Of a stretch of DNA of 64,000 nt, positions 18,471 through 26,781 are shown piece after piece. Origin of the DNA: Opitutaceae bacterium (GTDB lineage Bacteria; Verrucomicrobiota; Verrucomicrobiia; Opitutales; Opitutaceae); the NCBI GenBank assembly GCA_015075305.1, contig JABTUS010000001.1:981971-1045970 (forward strand), given 5' to 3'. Position numbers and translations under genes: made by a program. The first letter of the stretch is position 1, and every line of letters starts with the position of its first letter. The notes under the pieces are model-generated. The model was not told the DNA's origin. It did not search any database and was given only the letters and a program-made list of their open reading frames with translations.

Positions 18471-19211
18471 TCAACCGCGAAACCCGCGCCCCTCGTCCCG
18501 CCCTCCCACCGACGCTATCGCCTTCATCGCCGGTCCATCGACGCGCAGGGGAACCAGCTTCGCATCCACCAGCTTCCCGCGCAACGATCGCTCATGCCGG
18601 CGCGCAATGTCCATCGGGCGCTGCGTCCACCGGTCCATCACCTTCTGCGGGCGCACACGCTCGGAGTCGTCAACAAAGACACCGGCCTCAGTCTCGTACG
18701 CCAGGACCGCATGCCCCTGCCGGGATCCCTGTCCTTTCGCATAATACAGCAGTATCCCCGCATTGGATACGCGCTTGCCCGTCGCAAGGAGTTCCCCCGC
18801 AGCCACCAGGCTGTCGATGAAACACCCGTTCGGCAGCTCCCCGTCGCGGTACGCACGGGACGGCGCGGCATCGGCCGGTTCGTGAAAACGGACGAAGCCC
18901 GGATGGATTGCCGCCAGGAGCGGCTGAAGGTCCGCCTTCTCGGCCTCAAGCCTGCCCACATGCAGCGAAAGGCTCTGCGTGCCATCATAGGGCGCGTAGA
19001 ACCAGAGCATGCCGTTGAATTCGAAGACAAGCGCGTAGGTGATATCCGGATACACGTTCTCATCCGCCCTGTTCTCGATCTCAAGAACCCGGCTCCAGAC
19101 ATCACCACCCAGCCGCGCCCGGGCGCCGCGCACCGCATCAAGACTTTCCGGAGCTGTCGCGGCCCTGGTCACCAACGCCGCGACGAGAACAAGACAGAGG
19201 ATCGTTCGCAT
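18471..19211 (-). CDS. Secreted protein with a possible Cys/His/Asp peptidase-like site
   Basis: A 246-residue protein with a Sec signal peptide (MRTILCLVLVAALVTRAATA). The N-terminal half contains a beta-rich region (ITYALVFEFNGMLWFYAPYDGTQSL). The C-terminal half carries PNGCFIDSLVAAG, GHAVLAYETEAGVFVDDSE. The spacing Cys - about 45 residues - His - about 12 - Asp resembles papain/transglutaminase-like folds with a nucleophilic Cys, a His in a GHAVL strand and an Asp. I did not recognise a named family, so the enzymatic role is a hypothesis. It is upstream of the topoisomerase gene on the same strand, separated by repeats. Confidence 0.6.
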   Translation of the reverse strand: MRTILCLVLVAALVTRAATAPESLDAVRGARARLGGDVWSRVLEIENRADENVYPDITYALVFEFNGMLWFYAPYDGTQSLSLHVGRLEAEKADLQPLLAAIHPGFVRFHEPADAAPSRAYRDGELPNGCFIDSLVAAGELLATGKRVSNAGILLYYAKGQGSRQGHAVLAYETEAGVFVDDSERVRPQKVMDRWTQRPMDIARRHERSLRGKLVDAKLVPLRVDGPAMKAIASVGGRDEGRGFRG

Positions 19212-19338
19212 GCCTCCATAACTCAGAAACCGGTCGCTGCGGTTGCAGAAATGCGACGAATTGCCGTGAATCAGCGTCCGACCGCACCCTGCGCCCGCCC
19301 GGCTGGGTTCCCCGCCACACGCGGAATCCGTTGCCCGG

Positions 19339-20178
19339 CTACTGCGCCTGGTCCATCACGGCCTGCATGCGCTCGTGATAACCGCGGCTCAGCCTGAGCT
19401 TCGTCCCGTCTCCCAGCACCACCGCATACTCGCCCGCAAAAGCAGGCGTGAGTTTTCTCACGCGATCAATGTTCACGATCGTCGACCGATGGATGCGGAT
19501 GAAGCGCCGGGGATCAAGCCGTGACTCGAGTCGCGCCATCGTCTCCCTCAGCAGATGCGTTTTCCCCGAGGCATGAAACTTCATGTAGTCGCCCTCGGCC
19601 TCGATCCAGTCGATCTCGTCGGCCTTGAGGAGAAAAATCTCCCCCGACGATTTAAGAAGTATCCTGTCCGAGCGATGCTCTCCGCCGGCGGGCTTGGATT
19701 CCTGCGTGGAGCCAGCCGCCTCGCGTTCGACATGCTGAAGCAGCCGTGCGAGGCGCAGGGCCAGAGCCTCCGCATCACGTCCGCGCAGTTCCGTCTTCGC
19801 ACGCCGCACCGCCGCGAAGAAGCGCTCGTCCTCGTACGGTTTCAGCACGTAGTCGACGGCATTTATCTCAAACGCCTTGATCGCATGCTCATCATAGGCC
19901 GTCACAAAGACAACGGCCACGGACGCCGCACCCTCCACCCGCCGCAGCACCTCGAAACCGTCGACCCCCGGCATCTGCACGTCGAGAAACACCATCTCCG
20001 GCCGCTCCCGGCGGATGAGGTCAACCGCCTCGATGCCATCCGCCGCCTCACCCACCACCGTGATCTCGGGATCCCGCGAGAGAAGCAGCCGGACTCCGCG
20101 TCGCGCGGCTGGCTCGTCGTCAACGATCACGGCGCGCACCGCGGCTTGCTGGGTTTGGGAGACGGTGGATGACGTCAT
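19339..20178 (-). CDS. LytTR-family response regulator
   Basis: A 279-residue regulator. The receiver domain (about residues 14-130) has the acidic pocket VDDEP, phospho-acceptor Asp66 in VFLDVQMPGVDG, VTAYDEHA and VLKPYED. After a variable linker, the LytTR DNA-binding domain occupies about 175-275, with DEIDWIEAEGDYMKFH, KTHLLRETMARLESRLD and FIRIHRSTIVNIDRV. The start is 10 bases from the stop of the histidine kinase gene, so the two are an operon and a cognate pair. The targets are unknown. Confidence 0.93.
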   Translation of the reverse strand: MTSSTVSQTQQAAVRAVIVDDEPAARRGVRLLLSRDPEITVVGEAADGIEAVDLIRRERPEMVFLDVQMPGVDGFEVLRRVEGAASVAVVFVTAYDEHAIKAFEINAVDYVLKPYEDERFFAAVRRAKTELRGRDAEALALRLARLLQHVEREAAGSTQESKPAGGEHRSDRILLKSSGEIFLLKADEIDWIEAEGDYMKFHASGKTHLLRETMARLESRLDPRRFIRIHRSTIVNIDRVRKLTPAFAGEYAVVLGDGTKLRLSRGYHERMQAVMDQAQ

Positions 20179-20188
20179 GCGAAGGCGG

Positions 20189-21295
20189 TCAGGTTCTGAA
20201 AGGAAATCCGATGCGTATCGTTGTTCCCCTGCCAGGCGAGCTTTCCAGAAAAAATTCGCCCGCCGCCCCGAAACGCTTCATCACCCGCTCGCGTGTGCTC
20301 GACAGCCCGATGCCGCCCGATCGGCTTCGCGGATCGAGCGAGGGGGAAAACCCGCATCCATCGTCCCTCACCTCCACGCGCACGCAGCCATTCTCGACCC
20401 GCCCGGCCAGACTCACAGTCCCCGCTCGCGTGAGCGGCGCAATGCCGTGCAGGATGGCATTCTCGACCAGGGGCTGCAGCAGGAGGTTGGGAATTCGCGC
20501 ATCGAGCGCCGCCGGCTCGAAATCGGTTGTCACAGTCAGCCTGTCGGCGAATCGCACCTTCTGGATGCCAACATACCGTTCGATGAACTCCAGCTCCTGC
20601 CGAAGCGTCACCTCCGGCGCGCGCCCGAGCTCCAGCGAGAGCCTCAAAAGCGAACTCAGCCGCGCAAGGAGCGTGACCGCGTCGTCGTTCCGTCCCTCGC
20701 GAACGAGCACCGAAATCGTGTTCATGGTGTTGAACAGGAAGTGCGGTTGAAGCTGCTGCTTGAGCGCCTTGAGCTCGGTCTCGACCAGCCGCGACTCCAG
20801 TTGCGCGGCCTTGAGCTCCTCGCTCTTGTAACGACGATAGTACTCGAGGGAATAGCCCGCGCCGAGCACCGCCCAGTAATAGACGGCGTCGATCAGGTTT
20901 CTCCCATAGAAATTGCTTCGCGCCATCTCCCAGAAGCCCTCCAGCGTCCGAGAGTCCAGCAGCATCAGCACGACGGTGCGCCCAAGATAGTAGCCGAGCA
21001 TCACCAGCATCGATACGGTCGCATGAAAGGCCACTCCCGCCACCCATCCACCTGTGCGCACCGGCACCAGGACTCGCAGCCACAGCACAAATGGCGCGAG
21101 GAATGCCCAGAAGAGCGCCCGTGCGTACTGGGCGGTCGCCACGTCCGCAAAGGCGACCTCCATGTGGGAGACCTTGAGGTTGAAATAGACCTCGACCGAC
21201 AACGCCAAACCAACGAGTGCCCAGATGCCGAGCGCAATGAGCCATTTGACGGTCAACTTGTGCAGAAAAGGGGAAGATTCAGAATACGCCCGCAT
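20189..21295 (-). CDS. LytS/YehU-type sensor histidine kinase
   Basis: A 368-residue membrane kinase. Four membrane helices fill about residues 14-155, followed by a coiled linker (YRRYKSEELKAAQLESRLVETELKALKQQ). The His_kinase domain has the phospho-acceptor motif LQPHFLFNTMNTISVLV, and the ATPase domain has LLLQPLVENAILHGI (N box), VRDDGCGF and GGIGLSSTRERV (G boxes). There is no separate sensor domain, so the membrane part probably senses the signal. It is first in the operon with the LytTR regulator. The promoter should lie in 21296-21430 before the repeat zone. Confidence 0.92.
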   Translation of the reverse strand: MRAYSESSPFLHKLTVKWLIALGIWALVGLALSVEVYFNLKVSHMEVAFADVATAQYARALFWAFLAPFVLWLRVLVPVRTGGWVAGVAFHATVSMLVMLGYYLGRTVVLMLLDSRTLEGFWEMARSNFYGRNLIDAVYYWAVLGAGYSLEYYRRYKSEELKAAQLESRLVETELKALKQQLQPHFLFNTMNTISVLVREGRNDDAVTLLARLSSLLRLSLELGRAPEVTLRQELEFIERYVGIQKVRFADRLTVTTDFEPAALDARIPNLLLQPLVENAILHGIAPLTRAGTVSLAGRVENGCVRVEVRDDGCGFSPSLDPRSRSGGIGLSSTRERVMKRFGAAGEFFLESSPGRGTTIRIGFPFRT

Positions 21296-21429
21296 GTTTC
21301 ATGGCCGGTGGAAAACCTCTTTCGACAAACAGTCCCAAATGAACGCCGGAATGTGTGGCAAACGCGACGGAAAATCATGGGGCGTCCTTGAAAGTGCAGT
21401 GCGCCTGCGTGGGATTGCATTCAGGGTGT

Positions 21430-21716
21430 TGGGTCGCCCCTTCAGGGCTCAGAGAGGACGTTTCTATTCAATACCCAAGGCGTTGCCTTGGGCTGCCATG
21501 GATTGCGCCGTTGGCGCGCATTTCAAAAGCCCCACAGGGTCGCCATATCCATAGCCCATGCAACGCCATGTCCGAAGCCCCAAAGGGGCGCCTTATCCAC
21601 AGCCCATGGCAACGCCATGTCCGAAGCCCCAAAGGGGCGCCTTATCCACAGCCCATGGCAACGCCATGGGACTCTCGACGAACAAAAATCCGATGAGCCC
21701 TGAAGGGGCGACCCAC
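21430..21716. repeat. Repeat family 2 zone with a 49-bp tandem repeat
   Basis: The gap 21296-21811 is mostly repeat. GGTCGCCCCTTCAGGGCTC (from 21430) and GAGCCCTGAAGGGGCGACCC (ending near 21716) are inverted flanks. Between them a 49-bp unit (CCTTATCCACAGCCCATGGC ... CGAAGCCCCAAAGGGGCG) occurs in two near-identical copies (from about 21590 and 21639) plus a diverged one from 21541. Each clean copy contains TTATCCACA (21593-21601 and 21642-21650), which equals the DnaA-box consensus. A long peptide frame crosses the array but only mirrors the repeats. Confidence 0.7.
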
Positions 21717-21747
21717 TCCAATTCCGCGTCGAATCGGAGCTTGCTTC

Positions 21748-21778
21748 TTGATAATTATCAATCTGATTTGGCCACCCT
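21748..21778. promoter_or_regulatory. TTGATAATTATCAA palindrome and conserved tail upstream of the symporter
   Basis: A perfect 14-base palindrome at 21748-21761 is followed by TCTGATTTGGCCACCCT. Nearly the same 31-32 base block stands upstream of manA at 27871-27902. The start codon is 50 bases downstream of the palindrome. It could be an operator for a dimeric regulator, or part of a promoter beginning TTGATA. I did not recognise the regulator. Confidence 0.5.
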
Positions 21779-21811
21779 GCGATTCACCCCGGCTTCACCC
21801 TGTCTTCTTCC

Positions 21812-23560
21812 ATGACCCCTTACGACTACGCTGTCCTTGCTTTCTACTTCGCCTACATGATCGCAATCAGCTGGGTCTTCCGGCGGTTCGTGACCAACGT
21901 CAGCGACTACTTCCGCGGGGGCGGCAAGGCGGTCTGGTGGATGGTCGGGGGATCCGCCTTCATGATGGCCTTCAGCGCCTGGACCTTCACCGGCGCCGCA
22001 AGCAAGGCCTACACCGACGGCTGGCCCATCACCGCCATCTATGTCGCCAACGCCATCGGTTTTTTCCTCAACGCCCTCTACTTCGCCCCGCGTTTCCGAC
22101 AACTGCGCGTCATCACCTCGGTCGAGGCCATCCGCCAGCGCTTCGGCCGCGCCAGCGAGCAGGTTTTCATGTGGCTGCAGATTCCCCTGAGCACCCTGCA
22201 GTCGGCCATCCACCTCAACGCCCTCGGTGTGTTTTTCTCCGCGGTCTTCGGTCTCGATCTTGTCTTGACCATGGTCGTCATCGGACTCGTCGTCCTGATC
22301 ATCGCGCTCCTCGGCGGAAGCTGGGCCGTCCTCGCCGGCGATTTCATCCAGGTGCTCATTCTCATGCCGGTCTGCCTCGCGGTCACCGTCCTCGCGCTGG
22401 CGCGTCTGGCTGGATGGGACGGCTTTGTCGCCGGCCTGCCCGCCGCCCACCTCGACTTCTCGCAGATATTCAGCAAGGAATTCCTGGGACTCTGGTGCCT
22501 GGCGATGGTGTTCAAGCAGATCACCAGCACCAACAATCTCTTCGAGGCGAGCCGCTACCTCGCGGTCAAGGACAGCCGCCACGCGCGCTGGGCGGGCTAC
22601 CTTGGCGCCGGCCTTTTCCTCGTCGGCATCGCCATCTGGTTCATCCCGCCAATGGCCGCCCGCGCCCTCTGGCCCAATCTTCACGGAATGTTTCCCTCGC
22701 TGCAGAACCCTGAGGAAGCGTCCTTCATCGCCATTTCCCACGAGGTCATGCCGGTCGGCATGATGGGCCTTCTGGTCAGCGGCATCTTCGCCGCAACGAT
22801 GTCCAGCATGGACGCCGGTCTGAACAAGAATGCCGGCATCTTCATAAAAAACTTCTACCAGCCCTGCCTGAAACCGCAGGCGAGCGAGAAGCACATGCTC
22901 GGCGTGGGGCGCTGGACCACGATTGTGCTCGGCATCATCGTCATTCTCGTCGCCGTCCGCATGACCGAATTGAAGGGGCTCGGCCTGTTCCTCATGATGC
23001 AGCGCGTCAGCATCCTCGTCGGCGTGCCTGTCACCGTCCCGCTGCTGCTCGGCTTCCTGGTCAAGAACACGCCTCCCTGGTCGGCCTGGAGCACCGTGAT
23101 TGTCGGTTTCCTGGGTTCCTTCTTCGTCAGCGACTTCTTTATTCCGGAATGGGGGGCGAACCTGCTGGGAATCGCAGCGCCGCTTGACGCGGCTTCACGG
23201 GAATACTGGATCCAGGGCTTCCAGTTTTTCGCCAACGTGATCCTGGCCTCCGCCTGGTTCCTCGGAACGAAGTTTTTCTGGCATCGGACCGCCGCGCCCT
23301 TCAAGGCGGAGATCAAGGAATTCTTCACCCGCATGAACACGCCGATCGACTTCGAACGCGAGGAAGGCGTGGGCGCGGCCAACGACGGACAGCAGCAGGC
23401 CGCGGTCGGCTGGCTGACGCTTGCCTATGCGGCCTTTGTCCTGTTGCTGGCGCTCATCCCCAATCCGCCGTTGGGGCGAATCGCCTTCATCGGCTGCGGC
23501 CTGCTCGTAGCCATCATCGGTGGTGTCCTCGTGATGCAATCGCGTTCAGCCGCGCGCTGA
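21812..23560 (+). CDS. Sodium:solute symporter (SSS family)
   Basis: A 582-residue transporter with about 13-14 membrane helices, beginning with YAVLAFYFAYMIAISWVF. It has the SSS-typical region DYFRGGGKAVWWMVGGSAFMM (helix 2 with the sodium-site neighbourhood) and a C-terminal cytoplasmic segment between the last helices. Family members take up sugars, sugar acids, amino acids and similar solutes with sodium. The shared upstream element with manA and the nearby lyase-like genes point to sugars or uronic acid derivatives, but the substrate cannot be read from sequence. Confidence 0.9.
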   Translation: MTPYDYAVLAFYFAYMIAISWVFRRFVTNVSDYFRGGGKAVWWMVGGSAFMMAFSAWTFTGAASKAYTDGWPITAIYVANAIGFFLNALYFAPRFRQLRVITSVEAIRQRFGRASEQVFMWLQIPLSTLQSAIHLNALGVFFSAVFGLDLVLTMVVIGLVVLIIALLGGSWAVLAGDFIQVLILMPVCLAVTVLALARLAGWDGFVAGLPAAHLDFSQIFSKEFLGLWCLAMVFKQITSTNNLFEASRYLAVKDSRHARWAGYLGAGLFLVGIAIWFIPPMAARALWPNLHGMFPSLQNPEEASFIAISHEVMPVGMMGLLVSGIFAATMSSMDAGLNKNAGIFIKNFYQPCLKPQASEKHMLGVGRWTTIVLGIIVILVAVRMTELKGLGLFLMMQRVSILVGVPVTVPLLLGFLVKNTPPWSAWSTVIVGFLGSFFVSDFFIPEWGANLLGIAAPLDAASREYWIQGFQFFANVILASAWFLGTKFFWHRTAAPFKAEIKEFFTRMNTPIDFEREEGVGAANDGQQQAAVGWLTLAYAAFVLLLALIPNPPLGRIAFIGCGLLVAIIGGVLVMQSRSAAR

Positions 23561-23588
23561 CCAAACCCGCCGCCCATTCCCCCCCAAC

Positions 23589-23609
23589 GTGGCTCGGGCG
23601 TCCCGCCCG
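23589..23609. repeat. Single arm of the GTGGCTCGGGCG repeat
   Basis: GTGGCTCGGGCGTCCCGCCC matches, base for base, one arm of the inverted repeat at 27764-27829. Only a partial second arm (CCCGCCCGAGG, about 23634-23644) follows. The rest of 23561-23836 shows no recognised feature. Confidence 0.6.
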
Positions 23610-23836
23610 CAGTTGTTCCTCCGATCCGCTTCCCGCCCGAGGCAGTCTGTCTGACCTGCAGGCCCCTCACATTGCCTCAGCGACGTTGGCTGTGAAGTCT
23701 CGTCACCCCAATTTTTCAGGACTATGATGCACCTTCGTTCCCAATCGTCCCAATACCCTCTCCAATCGACCACGAACCGATCTCAGGTGGAGAATCGGAT
23801 ATGCGTTCACGACATCTTCCAAGTCCCCTTCTCGAT

Positions 23837-24310
23837 TCAACTCCGGACGCAATTGGAACGCTCCAACGCAGTCCTCAGGCTTCTGGCGAATTTCGCCGCA
23901 GCCAGGGCAATGAAGACCAACACAGAGACGGCGATAAAACACATGAAAATTCCAGCCGGTCTGTCCTCATTGTCTCCGGAAACAACTATGATGACCGCTG
24001 CTCCGGCCACGAAGCCGATGGTGACAAACAGGCAGCGTTTGACGACTCGCAAGGCATCCAAAGTCGCCTGCGAGAACGCCCCATTTTGCCTGGCATCCCC
24101 GAAAAGCTTGAAGGCCCGATACAGCGCAACGAAGAACGGGATGGAACCCAGATACACATACGCCAGGAACGGATCCTTGAAGTAAATTTCGAAGACCGTG
24201 GCTTGGGCGTTTCTCCCCTCGATGTGAGGCTCCCAAAGCATGAAAGCCATGGTGGCGACGCCGATGGCCACGACCACCATCTGTAGAAGGAGTGCGAAGC
24301 TGGTTTTCAT
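23837..24310 (-). CDS. DUF2975-like small membrane protein
   Basis: A 157-residue protein with four predicted membrane helices (starting about residues 8, 51, 99 and 125). The stretch FVALYRAFKLFGDARQNGAFSQATLDALRVVKRC is the loop typical of the DUF2975 (YoaS-like) family, in which two membrane helices flank a conserved amphipathic helix. The start at 24310 (MKTSFALLLQ) is chosen over a start eight residues upstream because the family begins with the helix. DUF2975 genes often pair with a small Xre-type regulator; none was found here. The function is unknown. Confidence 0.65.
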   Translation of the reverse strand: MKTSFALLLQMVVVAIGVATMAFMLWEPHIEGRNAQATVFEIYFKDPFLAYVYLGSIPFFVALYRAFKLFGDARQNGAFSQATLDALRVVKRCLFVTIGFVAGAAVIIVVSGDNEDRPAGIFMCFIAVSVLVFIALAAAKFARSLRTALERSNCVRS

Positions 24311-24474
24311 CTCTTTCCGGCTAAAATCGCACAATCACATGAAGGCTCGGTGAACTGGTGATGAATTCTGCATGAAATCCGCGGGCCAAATGAACCACCG
24401 ACCGTTCAAGACGTGCCAGGAGCGCGTTGCAACTGTCGGTTCTGGTGCCAAGTCGGCTCCCGTCCAGCGATGGT

Positions 24475-24930
24475 TTATGTAGAGTGGCCGGTGACAGTTG
24501 ATGGCATCCAGAAATGAGCCTGGTTATCCGGCGTGGGCATGGGACAGGTTGACTGCCTGCCAAACAGGCGAAAGCGGTTGCGAGCGACCCAGTTGTACCC
24601 GGCGTCACGGACGGGGCGGGGAACAAGCCAGAGAATCGCGGCAAGCAGCTTCAGAGGCATGCCCAGGCGCCACAAGATGCGGACGTACGCTGTGGATCGC
24701 ACATAGAGGCGGCTCCCTTCCGATAGAACGAAAGTATCCGGCGCTTCAGCGGAAAGACCGTGGCAGGCGAGCAACCGTCCGCCCTCGGGTGATTGCGTGG
24801 TGCCGAGCTTGAACAGCGCGCGGCGATCGGCACGCATGAGCGCCCGGGCTCCGGCACTGCACATCACGCAGTGGCCGTCGAAGAGAACAACGCGGTCTCC
24901 AGGTTCGACCGCGGGTGGAATCGGCTCCAT
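24475..24930 (-). CDS. DCC-family thiol-disulfide oxidoreductase-like protein (DUF393)
   Basis: About 151 residues. VVLFDGHCVMCSAGARALM contains the CxxC pair after a first strand, the signature of DUF393 ('DCC family', named for the conserved Asp-x-x-Cys). The helix AYVRILWRLGMPLKLLAAILWLVPRPVRDAGYNWVARNRF is also typical. The start is uncertain: the ATG at 24930 gives a standard-length protein, while a GTG at 25017 would add a basic 29-residue extension. No redox partner is adjacent. It sits at the edge of the toxin-antitoxin island. Confidence 0.72.
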   Translation of the reverse strand: MEPIPPAVEPGDRVVLFDGHCVMCSAGARALMRADRRALFKLGTTQSPEGGRLLACHGLSAEAPDTFVLSEGSRLYVRSTAYVRILWRLGMPLKLLAAILWLVPRPVRDAGYNWVARNRFRLFGRQSTCPMPTPDNQAHFWMPSTVTGHST

Positions 24931-25041
24931 CGCACTGTCAGGCTGATTTTTCTTTCGTTTCACCACAACGTCCCATTCCCGCGTCTTGGCACGGAGTCCC
25001 CGGGCATTCACCTCCACGATGTTGAATCCACTTGCACCTGC

Positions 25042-25272
25042 TCACAGCGCCGCAAGAAACGCTTCAACCGTAACGCCAGCCTGGCGCAAAATGCCCGCGA
25101 GCGTGCCAACCTTCAATTCACGATGAAGGGGAACAACGCAACCCGTTGAGGCACGCTTCAGAATCACATGGCTGCCCTTCTGACGAACTTGACGAAATCC
25201 AAGGCGCTCCAGCGCGCGAATGATCTCTGCTCCTGAAAGGTGAGGAAGCTTAGGCACGTCCAGCAACTTCAA
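25042..25272 (-). CDS. hicA: HicA-family toxin (mRNA interferase)
   Basis: A 76-residue protein with the double-stranded-RNA-binding-like HicA fold. It has SGAEIIRALERLGFRQVRQKGSHVILKR with the catalytic His35, then VVPLHRELKVGTLAGILRQAGV. HicA cleaves mRNA and is neutralised by HicB. The gene overlaps the end of the upstream hicB by 23 bases, giving the antitoxin-first order. Length is within the usual range, and all key positions appear intact. Confidence 0.88.
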   Translation of the reverse strand: MKLLDVPKLPHLSGAEIIRALERLGFRQVRQKGSHVILKRASTGCVVPLHRELKVGTLAGILRQAGVTVEAFLAAL

Positions 25273-25456
25273 ACGTCGTCAGTAGCGTACGGCCACCCTT
25301 GGAAAGCGGGAATTCCTCCAGGTACAGTTCCGTCGCTTCGCGCAAGTTCGCGAGAGCTTCTTCAATTGTCTCGCCTTGCGTCGTCGTGCCCGTCTCGGGA
25401 TTCAAGGCAACAAAGCCACCTTCTTCTGCCGGAGAGAGAACGGCGCTCAAAGTCAT
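25250..25456 (-). CDS. hicB: HicB-family antitoxin
   Basis: A 68-residue antitoxin with the partial-RNase-H-like HicB fold: LSAVLSPAEEGGFVALNPETGTTTQGETIEEALANLREATELYLEE. No long C-terminal DNA-binding domain follows, as in the short HicB group. ATG 25456 begins the first beta strand; an in-frame start eight residues upstream is possible. The 23-base overlap with hicA suggests translational coupling. It pairs with the toxin gene at 25042-25272. Confidence 0.85.
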   Translation of the reverse strand: MTLSAVLSPAEEGGFVALNPETGTTTQGETIEEALANLREATELYLEEFPLSKGGRTLLTTFEVAGRA

Positions 25457-25579
25457 ACTTTCAGGATGGCGCATTGGCACAGCCCGTCAACTGGTCGTTT
25501 TCTCCCAACTTCAAAGGCGAGCCACGGCAGGGCGTCAGCCCGGACGTTGACTTTGACGCCCGGATCCGCTCCCGGAATA

Positions 25580-25888
25580 TCATTCGACCTCAACCTCAAC
25601 TCCGCCAATCCACCTCGCGACAACATTGTAGATGAGGGCACCAAGTGCGCCAAAGACAAAGCCCATGGCCGCATAGAGAAACGGTGCGGCTATCGCGAAG
25701 CCGATGCCGAATGCCATCATGCCAACGCGATGTTCGGGAGGCATCTGGGAGGAGACGGCGGACATCACCAGAAAAAATGGGATAAAGAGCAACCCCATGA
25801 TGCCATAAAGTATGGCAAGCATCTTCCCGAGCTGCAGCGGGGCGATGCGTTTGATCCTGCGTTTGGTTGTAGGCATTGGCGAGTTCAT
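25580..25888 (-). CDS. Small two-helix membrane protein of unknown function
   Basis: A 102-residue protein. The N-terminal IKRIAPLQLGKMLAILYGIMGLLFIPFF gives a first membrane helix after a conserved 'PL.LGK' motif; a second hydrophobic region (AAPFLYAAMGFVFGALGALIYNVVARWIGG) and an acidic VEVEVE end follow. This matches a widespread uncharacterised family of small membrane proteins with 'GALIYN..A.W.GG.EVE'. It lies 6 bases downstream of the second HicA gene on the same strand, so it may be co-transcribed with that pair. No role is known. Confidence 0.7.
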   Translation of the reverse strand: MNSPMPTTKRRIKRIAPLQLGKMLAILYGIMGLLFIPFFLVMSAVSSQMPPEHRVGMMAFGIGFAIAAPFLYAAMGFVFGALGALIYNVVARWIGGVEVEVE

Positions 25889-25894
25889 GAGCTT

Positions 25895-26080
25895 TTAGGG
25901 TCTCGGGATGTCGAGATCCCGGCAAATCTTGCGGGCCAAAAAATCGTCGAGCTCCGTGTGTCTGGGAACTGCAGATCGACGATTCTTTGCTGGATTACCC
26001 CACCACGAATGATTCCCACCTTCCCGTATCAACGCACAGCCATGTTGCTGCAAGTGCAGGAGCAGCGCCCTGCGCTTCAT
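25895..26080 (-). CDS. hicA: HicA-family toxin, second pair
   Basis: A 61-residue toxin of the short HicA group: MKRRALLLHLQQHGCALIREGGNHSWW with catalytic His24 in the GGNHS motif, then SAVPRHTELDDFLARKICRDLDI, typical of this subgroup. The 4-base overlap with the upstream hicB (26077-26080) indicates translational coupling. It differs from the first HicA in sequence and length, so the pairs are not a recent duplication. Confidence 0.85.
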   Translation of the reverse strand: MKRRALLLHLQQHGCALIREGGNHSWWGNPAKNRRSAVPRHTELDDFLARKICRDLDIPRP

Positions 26081-26289
26081 ATTACGACCAGTTCCTCCGA
26101 AAAATCACTCTCGGCGGCTTTTCGTGCTTCTTTGCGATTAAAATCCAAAGCCTCCTTCAACACCTCTCGCAACGAACCCAAGAGCTCCTCCTTGGTTCGT
26201 TCCTGAGCATTGACGCCAGGCACTTCCTCAATCCAACCAATCCACCAATCGCCACGCTGCTTAACAATGGCGGTGTAAGTCGACTTCAT
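26077..26289 (-). CDS. hicB: HicB-family antitoxin, second pair
   Basis: A 70-residue antitoxin: YTAIVKQRGDWWIGWIEEVPGVNAQERTKEELLGSLREVLKEALDF is the HicB half-fold with the 'W...EE.PG....G.T.EE' pattern. The charged tail NRKEARKAAESDFSEELVVI is usual in the short HicB subgroup. It is first in the order hicB-hicA. The 108 bases upstream (26290-26397) separate it from the vapC remnant and should hold the promoter. Confidence 0.82.
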   Translation of the reverse strand: MKSTYTAIVKQRGDWWIGWIEEVPGVNAQERTKEELLGSLREVLKEALDFNRKEARKAAESDFSEELVVI

Positions 26290-26397
26290 GACTGAAAGCT
26301 AGCGGCATGGGTGGGCGAATCAAGTCTGGCCCAACATCCCCCAATGAACCCATGATGGCGTGTACTGCCGATCGTATAAGACGAGCCATGACCACCG

Positions 26398-26769
26398 CTA
26401 TCGCCATACGAGCATGCCGCCCGCCTTGCTCATTGCGGCAAGCAGTGGAGCATCGAGGCTCGCCAGCGGGAGTCCTTTCCGCAGCGCCAGCTCCAGATAC
26501 GCGGCATCATGGACCGACAGGCCGTAACTATCCGCCAGCCCCAACGTCTTGGACCACGCCCCGGTGATCGTTTGTTCATCCACCTCGATGTCGTAGAGTG
26601 AGAGAGTGGCCATGAACTTCGCAATGCCCGACGGGTCGATCCGCTTCCTCCGCCTGGCCGCCAGCAGAGAGTTTGCCACCTCCAAGTGCCAGAGCGCGGG
26701 CACCCACGCCTTGCCGTCCCGGGCAAGGTCATTGTCAAGTGAGTGTGCAACCCTGGTTCTTCTTGCCCC
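26398..26769 (-). pseudogene. vapC remnant lacking its N-terminus
   Basis: Reading from the minus strand, the frame shows ...LDNDLARDGKAWVPALWHLEVANSLLAARRRKRI...VHDAAYLELALRKGLPLASLD, the C-terminal three quarters of a PIN-domain toxin, with the mid-domain Glu and the second catalytic Asp (VHDAAYLE). A stop at 26770-26772 ends the frame upstream and no ATG is available; only GTG at 26703 could start it. The first PIN strand with its catalytic Asp and any antitoxin gene are missing. The break lies 12 bases from the stop of the neighbouring intact vapC, whose last residues (QAGGDQERLRLA) look like read-through into foreign sequence. Confidence 0.7.
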
Positions 26770-26781
26770 TCACTGTCTGCT

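Noticed and set aside
15981..19397. A very long plus-strand open frame antisense to the topoisomerase gene
   Set aside because: The minus-strand gene has unmistakable topoisomerase motifs. The plus frame is Arg/Leu/Pro-rich with no domain and is a product of high GC.
21355..21703. Open frames encoding repeated peptides (RGALSTAHGNAM) in the 49-bp array
   Set aside because: The peptide repeat only mirrors the DNA repeat, and the DNA family occurs in other frames elsewhere.
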